Below are positions 1 to 10,451 of a stretch of DNA of 64,000 nucleotides, piece after piece. The notes under the pieces were generated by a model. The model worked only from the letters and a program-made list of their open reading frames with translations. It had not been told where the DNA came from and ran no database searches. The position numbers were made by a program, and so were the translations under genes. Each line of letters starts with the position of its first letter. The stretch's first letter is position 1. Source of the stretch: Candidatus Dechloromonas phosphorivorans (lineage in GTDB: Bacteria > Pseudomonadota > Gammaproteobacteria > Burkholderiales > Rhodocyclaceae); assembly GCA_016721185.1 (NCBI GenBank), contig JADKIP010000018.1, forward strand, positions 41,469 through 105,468. Reading direction: 5' to 3'.

Positions 1-1
1 C

Positions 2-470
2 GATCGACTGAGAGTGCTTCGTAACTATGGTTCCCGGGTCAAATACCATAATGAAGTTAAGGGGTTAAATTCTCGGCTTGATGAGCTGCAGGCTGCTTTT
101 TTAAGGGAAAAACTCGCAGTATTGGATGATTGGAACGGTAGGCGAGGTGGTTGCTAAGCTGTATTTGGCTTCGAATTGGCTGAATCGGGGGTTGGTGCTT
201 CCCATGTTCCTGAATGGGCGGATCCTGCTTGGCATTTGTTTGTTAGTTCCAGCGATCGTGAGGGTTTCAAAGTCTTTGGCAGAAGGTGTGGGAACGGTGA
301 TCCACTATCCGATTCCACCTCATTTGCAGGCCTTGGCCTGCAACGTGGAGTCTGCCGGTGCAAGTCAATTCACGAGTGCTACGCCCCGCCAGGCACCCTG
401 GTGCATATGCGGGGATGGTGCTATTGGCCAGGCGCGAAATAGGTCTGCCACCTCTGATCAATCAACATGA
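2..470 (+). pseudogene. DegT/DnrJ/EryC1 sugar aminotransferase, broken 3' remnant
   Basis: Only the C-terminal part is present and the 5' end lies outside the window. From base 2 one frame reads [20 protein letters not shown] and then [12 protein letters not shown], a typical signature of PLP-dependent nucleotide-sugar aminotransferases of the DegT/DnrJ/EryC1 family, which make amino or N-acyl sugars for O-antigens. That frame stops at 157. The family sequence continues in a second frame near 176-290 (ADPAWHLFV, SSDREGFKVF) and a third near 290-330 (GTVIHYPIPPHLQ). At least two or three indels are therefore needed to restore it, so it is non-functional as given. The family call is good; the exact sugar is unknown. 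Confidence 0.75.
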
Positions 471-1756
471 AGAATTGATGCCTATTCATTTGCAAGGTTG
501 GCCACAGGGATTGCCGGTCAGATGAAATTGTTGCAAACGCGGATTCTTGGTTTATCTGAGTGATTAGTTTGCCACCACGGATCAGCGCAATTACGGTAAT
601 GGCGCTGCCTCCAACACAGTGCGCTTTGTTCCACCGTTGATTGGCTCCATCCCACATGTGCCGTATAAACTGGTTCAAGCATTTCGCGGATCGAATTGAT
701 CATCAGGGGATACCCACGATCTTGTTCGTCTAAGAGGGGCCTCCTTGGATTATCAAGATGCAGTAATACCAAAGGTGGGATTCAGGATTGTCTTCAATGA
801 TGGCCATGTTGCACTCCAAATGGCATTCGGAGAATCGAGGTGGTTTTGCATACCCATATGTAGGAACCTTGCCCACCATCGCATTCGCCGTTGCGAAAGG
901 GCGCTCAGTCTTTTGCTCAATCATGCTGACACGTATGACTGTTGGGCTCGCGGCCTTAGAACATTAGGCGCCAGGTTTCAGAAAGTAATCGCGGAAATGT
1001 CGATTGCCCATACCGATACGACTAGGGGTTGTGAGGGCGATGCGGTATTCAACTCCGAGACCAACTGGGCATTGGCTGAGCGACGGTTTGACATGGATCC
1101 TACAAATATTTCCGGCCAAGGAAAGATTTCGAAGTTCCAAAAGTATTTTGCAGCAAGTTAAGGTTTTGATGCCGTAGGGCCGCAAGCTAATGACCACTTT
1201 GCTGGAGTTAGCGGAAAAATTAGTCGGCAATGCTCGATGCAGTTGGTGTTTCAAAAAATTGATCCGTATTTTACGCTGGTTTGTCTATCTCGAAGGGTCA
1301 TTGGGTCATTGAGTTCTCGAGGCTGTTCTTGCGGGACTTCTCCCGTTTGGCTTTTCAGTGTTGCCTCTACCTAGCCACGGACGAATTTTCCTTGGTTAAC
1401 CTCAGGTAAATGCCCGCCCATTCCAAAATTGCTTTGGTTAGGCAGGATTGACAATGGGCTTCCAGCATTGCAAGATTTTCAGAATTGTTGCTTGAAAACG
1501 CATTAGAATCTGGTGGTTACAAGGCCTTACTGATCTTGTAATCTGGTGATTAAGGGAGTTGCTCACGATCCTAAACTTTGGAGACTCAAACTGGCGGATC
1601 TTTATCGCTACTGGGGTTATAAAGTACTCGTTATCGTCAAAGGCCCGATAACGCCTATATCGAATTTCAGGAGAATCGGCGAGCATTGCTTGTTGGTTTT
1701 TTCTTTTTCGGAATTACTCAAGTCCATTTGACGAACGTATTGAAAGCCTTGGCCTA
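471..1756. other. Degenerate stretch without a recognisable gene
   Basis: No frame on either strand gives a protein I recognise. The longest open frame on the plus strand (745-1161, 138 codons) has no family signature, and neighbouring frames look equally plausible for short stretches, as expected for coding DNA with several indels. It probably held one or two further polysaccharide genes between the aminotransferase remnant and the flippase. I can name nothing in it. Confidence 0.4.
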
Positions 1757-3252
1757 ATGGTTTGGCAAGAACAATTAAACCATTTATTAAAAAGGTCATT
1801 TGATGGCAACCTCCGTAAGTCCCTTCTTATCAATTTTGCCCAGAATTACGGAATTATCGTAATACAATTTACCGCGTCAATAATTTTGGCCCGCCTTCTC
1901 TCGCCTGCCGAAATTGGTATTTTTTCTGTGGCGGCCACATTGATCGCGTTAGCTCAAGCGGTTCGAGATTTTGGAGTAGGTCAGTATATTGTTCAGGAGA
2001 AGGAATTAAATGCGGAACGAATTCGCTCCGCATTCACTGTTACATTAATTGTTGCGGTGATACTGGCAGCGATAACCGCAAGTCTATGTACAGTTGCTGC
2101 AGATTTTTATCGAGAGCCTGGCGTTCGAGATGTAATGCTGGTTCTTGCGCTGAATTTTCTTTTGATTCCGTTTGGCCAGATCACCTTGGGGTATTTGCAG
2201 CGGGAAATGAAATTCGGGGCAATTGCCCAAGTGAAAATTGGCTCCACCATCGTTCACTTCGCTGTGTCTATTAGTCTGGCGTATATGGGATTCAGTTATA
2301 TGAGCCTTGCCTATGCGTCTTTAGCGAATGTGCTTTCTTCTGCTGTGATTGCCAATCTGCACCGGCCCAAAGATATGCCTTGGTCACTAGGTTTTGGTGA
2401 GGTTCGCAGGGTGCTGAGTTTTGGCTCATTTTCGGTTATGACCAATATTGCTGCTGCTTTAGCTACGGTGTCTCAGACTTGGTAGTTGGTCGTATGATAA
2501 ATATGGCGTCAGTTGGGTTGTTTAGCCGAGCATCAGGTTTGATAGAAATTTTTAACCAAGGTGTCATGAATGCCCTCTGGGCTGTGGCGCTTCCTCATTT
2601 CTCAAAGGCAGCCAGGGAGGGAGGCGATATTCAAAGTGACTTCCTACACTCCGCATGCCTGATCACCGGGTTGGCGTGGCCATTTTTTTGTGTGCTTACG
2701 TTGTTAGCGGAGCCTATGGTTCTATTGCTTTATGGGCAAACCTGGATTGATTGTGTTCCATTGGTAAAATGGATTTGTCTCGCATTCTGGATCGTTGCAC
2801 CATTTTATCTATTTTCATCTGTACTTGTAGCAATAGGACAGGTAAAAAAAGTTATGTGGATTGAAATATGTTCTTTACCCATTCAGTTCGGGCTATATAT
2901 TGTTGGTGCTCTTACCGGTGACCTAGAAAAGGTAGCTGCTGCAAATGTGGTTTACGCTGTCGTTAAAGTGTTTATTATTTATTTTGTACTGAAGAAATTT
3001 TTGACGTTTTCTAATATTCAGTTTTTTGCAAATTTATGGAGAAGCCTGATTGTTATGGTTATATCCTCTGCTGTTTGTTGGGTGGCGCTACTATTGTTTT
3101 CGCATCCATCCAGTTCCCATTGGATGAGTATTGTTATTGGTGGAACGGGCGCAACATTAGGTTGGATCTCCGGTGTTTTTGTGTCGCGGCACCCTTTGAG
3201 CATAGAGTTAAAATCTATCTTTGGCCGTGGCTTTCCTTCGGTTAAGGCATAA
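1757..3252 (+). pseudogene. Wzx-like oligosaccharide flippase, single frameshift
   Basis: Multi-spanning inner-membrane flippase of the polysaccharide-biosynthesis (MATE/MVF-like) superfamily, which moves lipid-linked repeat units to the periplasmic face. The first half (1757-2485) begins MVWQEQLNHLLKRS and contains ILARLLSPAEIGIFSVAAT, the usual N-terminal helix pair. The second half (2479-3252) continues with VVGRMINMASVGLFSRASGL. The two frames overlap by seven bases. Adding one base near 2474-2476 (tctcagac to tctccagac) restores a Ser-Pro-Asp-Leu junction and a protein of about 498 residues, the normal length. It may be a single-base sequencing error or a recent mutation. It leads the plus-strand surface-sugar cluster. 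Confidence 0.8.
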
Positions 3253-3345
3253 TTTTTCTGAATTAGTCAATTTGTATTTAATGTGTTACAGATATTTGTA
3301 TATTGTAAAAATTAAAAGTTACTTATTATTTGAGATTTTAATATC

Positions 3346-4421
3346 ATGAGTTCAACCCCTAGACTAATTGCCTTTTATTTGCCACAGTTTCATCCTATTC
3401 CTGAAAATGACTCTTGGTGGGGAAAGGGGTTTACAGAGTGGACAAATGTTGCCAAGGCAAAGCCGCTTTATCCTGGACACTATCAGCCTCGTTTGCCGGC
3501 TGACTTGGGATTCTACGACCTGAGAGTGCCGGAAACGCGTCAGCAGCAAGCTGACATGGCGCGTGAGTATGGGTTGGAGGCATTTTGTTATTACCACTAT
3601 TGGTTTGGTGGTAAACAACTCTTAGAAAGACCTCTTGAAGATGTTGTGCGCTTGGGCGAGCCGGATTTCGGATTTTGTGTATGTTGGGCTAATCAAACTT
3701 GGACAGGAATCTGGCACGGTAGCCCAAATAAAATTCTAATAGAGCAAACTTATCCGGGTGATGACGACCATCGCGCACATTTTGAGAGTTTGCTGCCTGC
3801 TTTCTCCGATAAGCGCCACATTCGGGTTGATGGAAAGCCTGTATTTATAATTTATCGCCCAATGGAAATTCCAGACGTACATAAAACACTAGATTTATGG
3901 CGTGACATGGCAATTAAGGCTGGTTTAGGTGGGCTTCATTTGATCGGATGACGAGGATCAAAATTGGCCACCAAAAATTTGGTTTTGATGCTTTATTACA
4001 CCGAGATTCCCAGCGCGAAGAGGCTGGGTCTCCGGAGAAATTCCCATTAAATGGTTAAAACAAAAACATGAGATTTTGCGCGGTTTCCGACTGTCTATGA
4101 GTATGAGAAAGTTCTTGATTCATTTATTCCAGAAAAGTCGGGTGATATTTTAAATTATCCTTGTGTTGTTCCAAACTGGGACAACTCCTCACGCATGGCG
4201 CTAATGGATCAGTGTTGCATAATTCAACCCCTGAATTATTTCGTAGGCAGTTAAGGAAAGCCTTGTCGATCACGCAAAATCTTAGCCTTGACCAAAACAT
4301 TATATTTATAAAGTCGTGGAATGAATGGGCCGAAGGTAATTATTTGGAGCCGGATATGCGTTTCGGTATGGGGTATCTCGAAGTTATTCGCGAAGAAGTT
4401 GGTGTAAAAAATGCATTATGA
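3346..4421 (+). pseudogene. WbsX-like glycosyltransferase (GH99-like), several frameshifts
   Basis: The N-terminal 201 residues are intact and characteristic: IAFYLPQFHPIPENDSWWG, GFTEWTNVAKAKPLYPGHYQ, CYYHYWFGGKQLLE and CVCWANQTWT. These match the WbsX family of O-antigen proteins with a glycoside-hydrolase-99-like fold. After residue 200 the frame is lost near 3945, and the rest of the family pattern appears in changing frames (DEDQNWPPKNFGFDAL, then PCVVPNWDNSSR, and finally IIFIKSWNEWAEGNYLEPD at 4308-4364). At least three or four indels are needed, more than in its neighbours, so real decay is more likely here. The restored protein would be about 360 residues. Confidence 0.75.
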
Positions 4422-4463
4422 GAGTCTCCTTTGTAACAAACCCCACTATACGATTGGAATGGT

Positions 4464-5744
4464 TTGAACCAAATTTCATCTGTTTCAGATTGCAGTAATG
4501 CAATCTATACCTTTCGGAAAGTGGTTGTTCTTAGCCGTTGCTTTCCTGAAAATATAGATAGTGCCGTATACGGAATTTTTCAACGCTTTCGCTCGTTGCT
4601 ACATTCCATTTGTGCTATATCAAAAGAGGTTCATGTTGTTTTTTTTGTGGATAAAAATATTATTGATAAAACTGATGTGATCGTTTTTAAGAAAAATATA
4701 CACGATAAATGGGGGGTTGATATTACCCCTTTATTATGTTCGACTGAAAAATTTGTTGGAAATAATAATTTTAAAGATGGTTTTTTCTCTGCATTTAGTA
4801 TGGATAGGCTTGAATTGTTTGCGCCTTGCAGTGGGGAGACCCAGTCAAGTTTCGTTGAAAGCAAAATTGCCGGTGACACTGATTTGATTTTTGTGCATCG
4901 CCTAAATTCCTATTTCCCGGTGTTCGCTATCAATAGCAAGCTTCCGCCAATAGCATTTGACCTTGACGATGTCGAGCATAAAAAATGGTTTCGTGACCTG
5001 TCTCTTCCACCATTTTGGTTTGGAAAGTTAGTATATTACCTCCATCTACCGTTGTTGTTTTTCGGCGAAATGCGTGCTGTTCGCCGTAGCGCGATCACAT
5101 TCGTTTGTTCTGATAAAGATAGAAGGTATCTGAATATTATTAACCCAAACGTTAATGTTAGAGTGTTGCCTAACTCAGTCGATTTTCCAGATAAACCTTC
5201 TTCGCGGAGGCGGCCTAATGTATTGCTCTTTGTCGGCACATACACTTATTTTCCAAATGTAGAAGCCGCTGAAAGACTTATAAATCGAATATTCCCATTG
5301 ATAAAAATTGGCGCTCCAGAAGCTGAGTTGTGGTTGGTTGGGAATAAAATTGAAAACATACCAAGTTTTGGTTCTAACATTCAAAGTGTTAAGTATTTGG
5401 GTTTTGTTGAATCATTGGAATCCATTTGCGATGAGGCCTCTATAGTCTGTTGTCCGATTCGGTCTGGGGGAGGGACACGAATTAAAATTATTGAAGCCGC
5501 AGCTTTTGGATTGCCCATCGTTTCAACGAGGGTAGGAGCGGAAGGTCTTGATTTCGAAAATGGAAAAGAGATAATAATTGAAAGTGATGATAAGCGGTTT
5601 GCTGGAGCTTGTGTTAGTCTATTAAATAGTTATGATGATGGGGTGAATATAGGTTTAAATGCGCGAAAGTTGGCGAGAAAGTACGGGCGTGATAATTTTA
5701 TACATATTGCAAAAGAATTTCTTAAATCCATCGCGGCACATTAA
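4464..5744 (+). CDS. GT4-family glycosyltransferase
   Basis: A 426-residue GT-B glycosyltransferase expected to add a sugar to a lipid-linked intermediate at the cytoplasmic face of the membrane. The C-terminal half carries the GT4 pattern: LLFVGTYTYFPNVEAAERL near residue 260, then PIRSGGGTRIKIIEAA with LPIVSTRVGAEGL around residues 330-362, the nucleotide-sugar binding part. The start is uncertain. The frame opens with TTG at 4464, without a good ribosome-binding site. A separate 26-codon reading frame begins at ATG 4418, overlapping the stop of the preceding gene, and could be the original start followed by a frameshift. The donor and acceptor cannot be told from sequence. Confidence 0.8.
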   Translation: MNQISSVSDCSNAIYTFRKVVVLSRCFPENIDSAVYGIFQRFRSLLHSICAISKEVHVVFFVDKNIIDKTDVIVFKKNIHDKWGVDITPLLCSTEKFVGNNNFKDGFFSAFSMDRLELFAPCSGETQSSFVESKIAGDTDLIFVHRLNSYFPVFAINSKLPPIAFDLDDVEHKKWFRDLSLPPFWFGKLVYYLHLPLLFFGEMRAVRRSAITFVCSDKDRRYLNIINPNVNVRVLPNSVDFPDKPSSRRRPNVLLFVGTYTYFPNVEAAERLINRIFPLIKIGAPEAELWLVGNKIENIPSFGSNIQSVKYLGFVESLESICDEASIVCCPIRSGGGTRIKIIEAAAFGLPIVSTRVGAEGLDFENGKEIIIESDDKRFAGACVSLLNSYDDGVNIGLNARKLARKYGRDNFIHIAKEFLKSIAAH

Positions 5745-5797
5745 TTATTTTAATAAATATTTCGAATAATTTATTATTTCGGTTTTCGTGGGGAAGT

Positions 5798-6979
5798 GTG
5801 GTTTCAAATATTTTATTGGTATTGCCATGGTCGCCAAATCTTCCTGGTGGTGTCAGTGTGGTCGTGCGAAATCTGGCGCGTGAGTTAACTAATGTCGGCA
5901 TTTCTCCGGTCGTGGTTGTCGATAACTGGGATGTCCCAGTACATCATTTTGACGATGAGCGTGTTCTCAATTTCCGTTTCGCTTTATTTGCCACATTGAA
6001 CTTACATGGCTTAATCAAGGGGATGTTCATATTCCCAAGTCGCATGGCAGCGACCTTGGTTTTGTTGAAGGAATATAAAGTTAGTGCTGTCAACTTTCAC
6101 TATCCAAATCTGGATGCGCTTGGGATTGCTCTACTGAAGCGAATGGGTCTGTTTAATGGTCGATTGGTTTTGTCCTTTCATGGGACGGACGTCAGGCGAC
6201 CTGAGGGCTATGTTGAGAAAAAATTATGGCGGTTCGTCTTGAACTCATCGGATGGAATAACCGCTTGTTCGGGGGCTCTGGCCTCTCAGGTTTCGGATGC
6301 ATTTGGGATTGATGTAAAGCGGGTATCGGTAGTCCATAACGGAGTAGATACCGACTTGTTTTCCGCATCTTCGCGCTGTCACGAAGTTGCAGGAACTCGA
6401 CTCCCGGAACAGTTTGTCGTAAGTGTTGGTAGCTATATCCCAAGAAAGGGACACCTCGTGCTTCTGGAGGCCTTTTCCTCCATTGCCGAGGCATTTCCAG
6501 AACTGCATTTGGTCATTGTTGGTATGGATGGTTCGGATCGACAAACACTGCTTGATCGGGCAGTCGAATTGGGGCTCAATCAACGATTGATTTGTTTGGT
6601 TGGTCTGGATCCTGAGTCGGTCGCTTCGGTGGTAGCCAATGCGATGCTTTGTGTCCAGCCTTCATTCGCTGAACCCTTTGGACTCGCTGTCATTGAAGCT
6701 GGAGCCTGTGGGGTTCCTGTATTGGCTTCTGCGGTGGGTGGCCATTTGGAGCTTATTTCTGACAGCAAAACCGGTTTCCTGTTTCCGGCAGGGGACTCAA
6801 AGCGGTGTGCATTCTTGATTCAGAAAGTGCTGGGTGATCCAGATTTGTTAGTGAAGGTGGCGCAATCGTTTCGGCGTGAAATTATGGAACGCTATTCTTG
6901 GGAAAACTGTGCCAAAGGATACTGGCAGTTGTTAGAGGATGGAGTACGTACTTCTGTTCATGAAATACCTGAGAATTGA
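5798..6979 (+). CDS. GT4-family glycosyltransferase
   Basis: A complete 393-residue GT-B glycosyltransferase. The N-terminus ILLVLPWSPNLPGGVSVVVR is the usual glycine-rich acceptor-domain loop. SFHGTDVRRPEGY near residue 127, VSVVHNGVDTDLF and the donor-domain motif PSFAEPFGLAVIEAGACGVP (about 287-306) define the GT4 family. The start is GTG at 5798, preceded by a GGGGAAG ribosome-binding site only about two bases away, so a slightly different start is possible. It follows the preceding transferase by about 50 bases and the two probably act in the same pathway. Confidence 0.85.
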   Translation: MVSNILLVLPWSPNLPGGVSVVVRNLARELTNVGISPVVVVDNWDVPVHHFDDERVLNFRFALFATLNLHGLIKGMFIFPSRMAATLVLLKEYKVSAVNFHYPNLDALGIALLKRMGLFNGRLVLSFHGTDVRRPEGYVEKKLWRFVLNSSDGITACSGALASQVSDAFGIDVKRVSVVHNGVDTDLFSASSRCHEVAGTRLPEQFVVSVGSYIPRKGHLVLLEAFSSIAEAFPELHLVIVGMDGSDRQTLLDRAVELGLNQRLICLVGLDPESVASVVANAMLCVQPSFAEPFGLAVIEAGACGVPVLASAVGGHLELISDSKTGFLFPAGDSKRCAFLIQKVLGDPDLLVKVAQSFRREIMERYSWENCAKGYWQLLEDGVRTSVHEIPEN

Positions 6980-7033
6980 TAGGGTTTTATATTTTATTTG
7001 ACAGTAAAAATTAATTTCGGGCTATGAACTTCT

Positions 7034-8070
7034 ATGATTAAAGCAAAAGACGATTACCAACAGCATATTCATGTTTTTCGTGGTGTGGCAATTATATTCA
7101 TAGTCTGCGCGCATACAATTCCATCGCTCGATTGGTCAGAAAGTCCGGTTTTAGGGCGAGTTATTGATGCACTTGTGAATCAAAGCTCAATTTTCTTTTC
7201 TTCATTGCTGGCGACTTATTTCAACATTTGAGTGAAAAATTCAACTTTGGAAAATATATTTTCCAAAAATTTAAAACTGTAATAGTTCCTTATCTTATTT
7301 TGTCTATTCCAGCCATTTTTATTTTTACCGTTTTGGCAAAACGAACAGGGGTCTGGTCCTGGTTTTATTTGTTGCCTGTGTGGGAACAAGTAGCGCTTTT
7401 CTTGCTCACTGGGAAGCATCTGGCGCCACTCTGGTTTGTGCCAACCATAACAATATTTTATTTTTTTGCGCCATTGTTTTTGTGGATAGACAATAAATAT
7501 CGGAATGGTTATTGGATCGTCGTTCCATTAATTGCGTTGTCCACTTGGCTTGGCCGCGATGGCCCACTTGGTCCTATTGATAAGGCTATTTATCTATTGC
7601 CTGCGTATATGCTGGGGATGGCATTTTCACGTTTTAAAGCGGAGTTCTTGCTACTGATTGGTCGATGGTGGCCTGTTTTGTTTGTTGCCGGGTTGATTTG
7701 TTTTGTCGGATGTGTATTTCAGTGGTCTGAGCCGCCTTATTATCAGTTTCCGATGAAGTTGTCGTTTGCATTGTTATTGACTTGGTTGTTGTATCGATAC
7801 CATTCAGTTTTTGGGAGTCGATTGAATTACATTGCCGAAGTGAGCTTTGGAATATTTTTCATTCATGCCTATATAATTTCATTTATCAAGGTGCTTGCTG
7901 TCTATTTTGTTAGTGGGCAACTTTACCTGGGTGAAGGGGGTGACGTTATTCCTGGTAATATTCCTATTTTTACAGGATATGTTCTGATGGTTGTTCTTAT
8001 TACTACCGCAATCATTTGGGTTGGGAAAAAGCTACTTGGTAAGCGTAGCCGTATGGTTATTGGTGCTTAA
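7034..8070 (+). pseudogene. Acyltransferase-3 family membrane protein, single frameshift
   Basis: Integral-membrane O-acyltransferase (acyltransferase-3/OafA/WecH-like), which would acetylate or otherwise acylate a surface sugar. The first frame (7034-7231) starts MIKAKDDYQQHIHVFRGVAI with the conserved FRGVAI and CAHT elements and then ends. The second (7228-8070) continues through KYIFQKFKTVIVPYLILSIP and about eight hydrophobic helices. Adding one T in the run near 7197-7203 joins them through an FFFIAG-like motif to give about 345 residues, the normal family length. The break sits in a homopolymer, so it may be a base-call error. Confidence 0.75.
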
Positions 8071-8135
8071 GTAACGACGTATATATGCGTTAAAAAATAT
8101 TACTTTGGACAAAATACGGAATCCTGTTTTTACAA

Positions 8136-8162
8136 TGGATTACCGCCTATGCGGGAATGACA
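8136..8162. repeat. Dispersed palindromic repeat, copy 1
   Basis: The sequence ggattaccgcctatgcgggaatgac is a copy of the widespread proteobacterial element with a CCGC...GCGGGAAT imperfect hairpin. Similar elements occur at 10288-10319 and 11238-11260. The 50 bases after this copy resemble those after the third copy. It lies in the intergenic gap 8071-8250, which holds no gene. Confidence 0.5.
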
Positions 8163-8250
8163 AGTTAGAAACTGTTTTCGCGAATTACTTAGCTTGTATT
8201 TATGCGGTTTATTCAGGGCGTAGCGTGAATAGAAAAAATAGAAAATATTG

Positions 8251-10257
8251 ATGCCTGTTTCAGTAGAAAAAGCTGTTTATCGGCCAGATATCGACGGGCT
8301 TCGTGCCGTCGCTGTTCTATCGGTGATATTGTTTCACATTGATAAACGGCTAATTCCCGGTGGGTTTGTCGGGGTTGATATTTTCTTCGTCATTTCCGGG
8401 TTCCTGATTTCGCTGCATATACTTCAGGAAATCGAGGCTGGAAAATTTTCAATCGTCGAGTTTTATCGCCGCCGCATCAAGCGGATCGCTCCACCGATGT
8501 TGGTGGTTGTTCTGATAACTATTATCGCAGCTCAGTTTTTGATGATCCCTGAAGATGCGGAGCGTGCTGCAGATTCGGCGCTTTGGTCACTTGTGTCTTT
8601 GGCGAACGTCTATTTTTGGTGGCATCAGGACACCAGTTATTTCTCAGCCGCCAGTAGTGAGTTGCCGCTTTTGCATTTGTGGTCATTGGGGGTTGAAGAG
8701 CAGTTTTATATTATTTGGCCAATAGTTTTGTTTCTGCTCTATCGCAAACTACATTCAAAGTTATTTGTCGTGTTTACAGGGCTAATCGCAATTGCTTCGT
8801 ATGCCGCAGGGCAGTACTGGTTTGTTAGTGATTCATCATTTGTCTATTACATGCTACCGACTCGTGCCGGCGAATTATTGATCGGTGCGCTTGTCGCAGT
8901 TGGGGTGTTGCGAGGTATCGAAACCCGTGTGTCGGCGCTTGCCGCTCTCATTACTGCGGGTACAGGGCTCTCGCTAATTGTCGGTTCTCTTTTTCTGCTC
9001 ACTGAAGAGATGGTGTTTCCTGGGTTTTTGGCGATCCCGCCGACACTTGGTGCTGCAATGTTGATTTTGGCGGGGCACTGTGGGCGTAACCGTATTTCAG
9101 TGATTCTCACGGGCAAGCCGTTAGTATGGGTCGGCTTAGTTTCTTACTCAGCGTATCTTTGGCATTGGCCTTTATTAGCTTTTATTCGTTATGGCTATGG
9201 TGAGGTTGGGTTAATCCCTGGGATCGTGGTCTTGGTTCTTACCTTTGGGTTGGCATGGCTGAGTTACCGTTTTATCGAACAGCCAGCTCGATACTCTAGA
9301 GCTACGGCAAAGACGGTTTTTACGGTTCAGTACATTCTGCCTGCTGGTGCGATTGCGGTGCTGGCTCTTGCCGCAATGTATATTGACGGATACGGTTTAC
9401 GTTGGCAGTCATTGGAATACAAGTCCAGCCTCGCAGCCTTTCGTGACCAAACGCGTCCGGCATATTTGTTTGACTATGTTTGTCAGCGGCAGCGTGTTTC
9501 GGCTGCCGATATTCAGAATGAGCATTGCGTCTTGGGTGAGAAAGGAATCGCCCGGCCTAAAGTGATTCTGTGGGGGGATTCAAATGCGGCACACTACGTT
9601 GGTGTGATTGACGTGATTGCTCGCGAAGCCGGATTCAGCTTTAGAAACATTGAGTTGGGCTCCTGTCCGCCATTACTGACGGACCCGGAGCCATTTGTCA
9701 ACGCAAAGAGGCTACCTGATTGTCTTGCGTCAGCTGGCATCATTCGCGAGGCAGTTATGGCGGCAGATGTCATTCTAATTTCGGCGTCTTGGTCGGATTA
9801 CTTGCGGCGATCCGATAAGTTTCTTGATGTATTTTTTGCCACGACGCAGTCGCTGAGCGATGCCGGCAAGCAGGTGATTCTGATGGCAAAAGCGCCGGTA
9901 GCTGCAGGTTATGACCGGCGTTGTCGAGAGAAAGCACTTAGTTATCCTTTCCTTGAATGTTCTTCTGGTAGTACTTCAACGACTGCTGAGGTGACTAGTG
10001 TTAACACCAGCCTCAAAACGTATGCGGACCGAACACAAAATGTCGCGTACTTTGATATCACTCCCTATCTTTGTCCTGAGGGTCGATGCTCTGCTTTCAA
10101 CGCAGAGGGTAAACCGCTTTATTACGACTCAAGTCACTTGTCGTTGCCGGGATCATGGGAGGTTGGGCAGATTATATTGAGCAAGGTTGGGGTACCTGAA
10201 CCGTTTTCAAAGATTTCAAGTTGGCCAACTAGACTCTTGGATAACGAGCCAAACTAG
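8251..10257 (+). CDS. OafA-type acyltransferase with C-terminal SGNH domain
   Basis: A 668-residue O-antigen/exopolysaccharide acyltransferase. Residues 1-360 form the acyltransferase-3 membrane domain, starting with YRPDIDGLRAVAVLSVILFH and followed by VDIFFVISGFLIS; LLHLWSLGVEEQFYIIWP is the family hallmark. After a linker, residues 430-650 form a periplasmic SGNH esterase-like domain with VILWGDSNAAHYVG (catalytic Ser near residue 442) and YDSSHLS (Asp/His near 626-629). The fusion is typical of O-acetylases that pass acetyl groups across the membrane and then to a sugar. The start at ATG 8251 is chosen over an adjoining TTG. It is intact, unlike the acyltransferase just upstream. Confidence 0.9.
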   Translation: MPVSVEKAVYRPDIDGLRAVAVLSVILFHIDKRLIPGGFVGVDIFFVISGFLISLHILQEIEAGKFSIVEFYRRRIKRIAPPMLVVVLITIIAAQFLMIPEDAERAADSALWSLVSLANVYFWWHQDTSYFSAASSELPLLHLWSLGVEEQFYIIWPIVLFLLYRKLHSKLFVVFTGLIAIASYAAGQYWFVSDSSFVYYMLPTRAGELLIGALVAVGVLRGIETRVSALAALITAGTGLSLIVGSLFLLTEEMVFPGFLAIPPTLGAAMLILAGHCGRNRISVILTGKPLVWVGLVSYSAYLWHWPLLAFIRYGYGEVGLIPGIVVLVLTFGLAWLSYRFIEQPARYSRATAKTVFTVQYILPAGAIAVLALAAMYIDGYGLRWQSLEYKSSLAAFRDQTRPAYLFDYVCQRQRVSAADIQNEHCVLGEKGIARPKVILWGDSNAAHYVGVIDVIAREAGFSFRNIELGSCPPLLTDPEPFVNAKRLPDCLASAGIIREAVMAADVILISASWSDYLRRSDKFLDVFFATTQSLSDAGKQVILMAKAPVAAGYDRRCREKALSYPFLECSSGSTSTTAEVTSVNTSLKTYADRTQNVAYFDITPYLCPEGRCSAFNAEGKPLYYDSSHLSLPGSWEVGQIILSKVGVPEPFSKISSWPTRLLDNEPN

Positions 10258-10287
10258 AACCAAGCATTAGGGAGTCGCTGATTAATT

Positions 10288-10319
10288 CGTCATCCCCACG
10301 AAGGCGGGGTTCCAGCACC
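10288..10319. repeat. Dispersed palindromic repeat, copy 2
   Basis: The sequence cgtcatccccacgaaggcggggttccagcacc is the same type of element as at 8136, in opposite orientation, with a CCCC...GGGG hairpin and the common GTCAT and CCAG ends. It lies in the gap between the OafA-type gene and the TPR gene. Confidence 0.55.
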
Positions 10320-10451
10320 TTGTTTTACATAGGTTCAAGCCCAGAATGATCCTGCTTCAAAACAGGTGGATGTGTTTACTGAATAAGTTCATATAATTTT
10401 AAATTTTCATGAAGTAATTAGATATCGCTGTTTCAATGAGGGCAACTAGCC

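Noticed and set aside
745..1161. 138-codon open frame on the plus strand
   Set aside because: No family signature, no ribosome-binding site, and it lies in a stretch where other frames look equally good.
4418..4498. 26-codon frame MRVSFVTNPTIRLEWFEPNF... overlapping the WbsX-like stop
   Set aside because: Too short to be a gene; noted only as a possible original start of the following glycosyltransferase.
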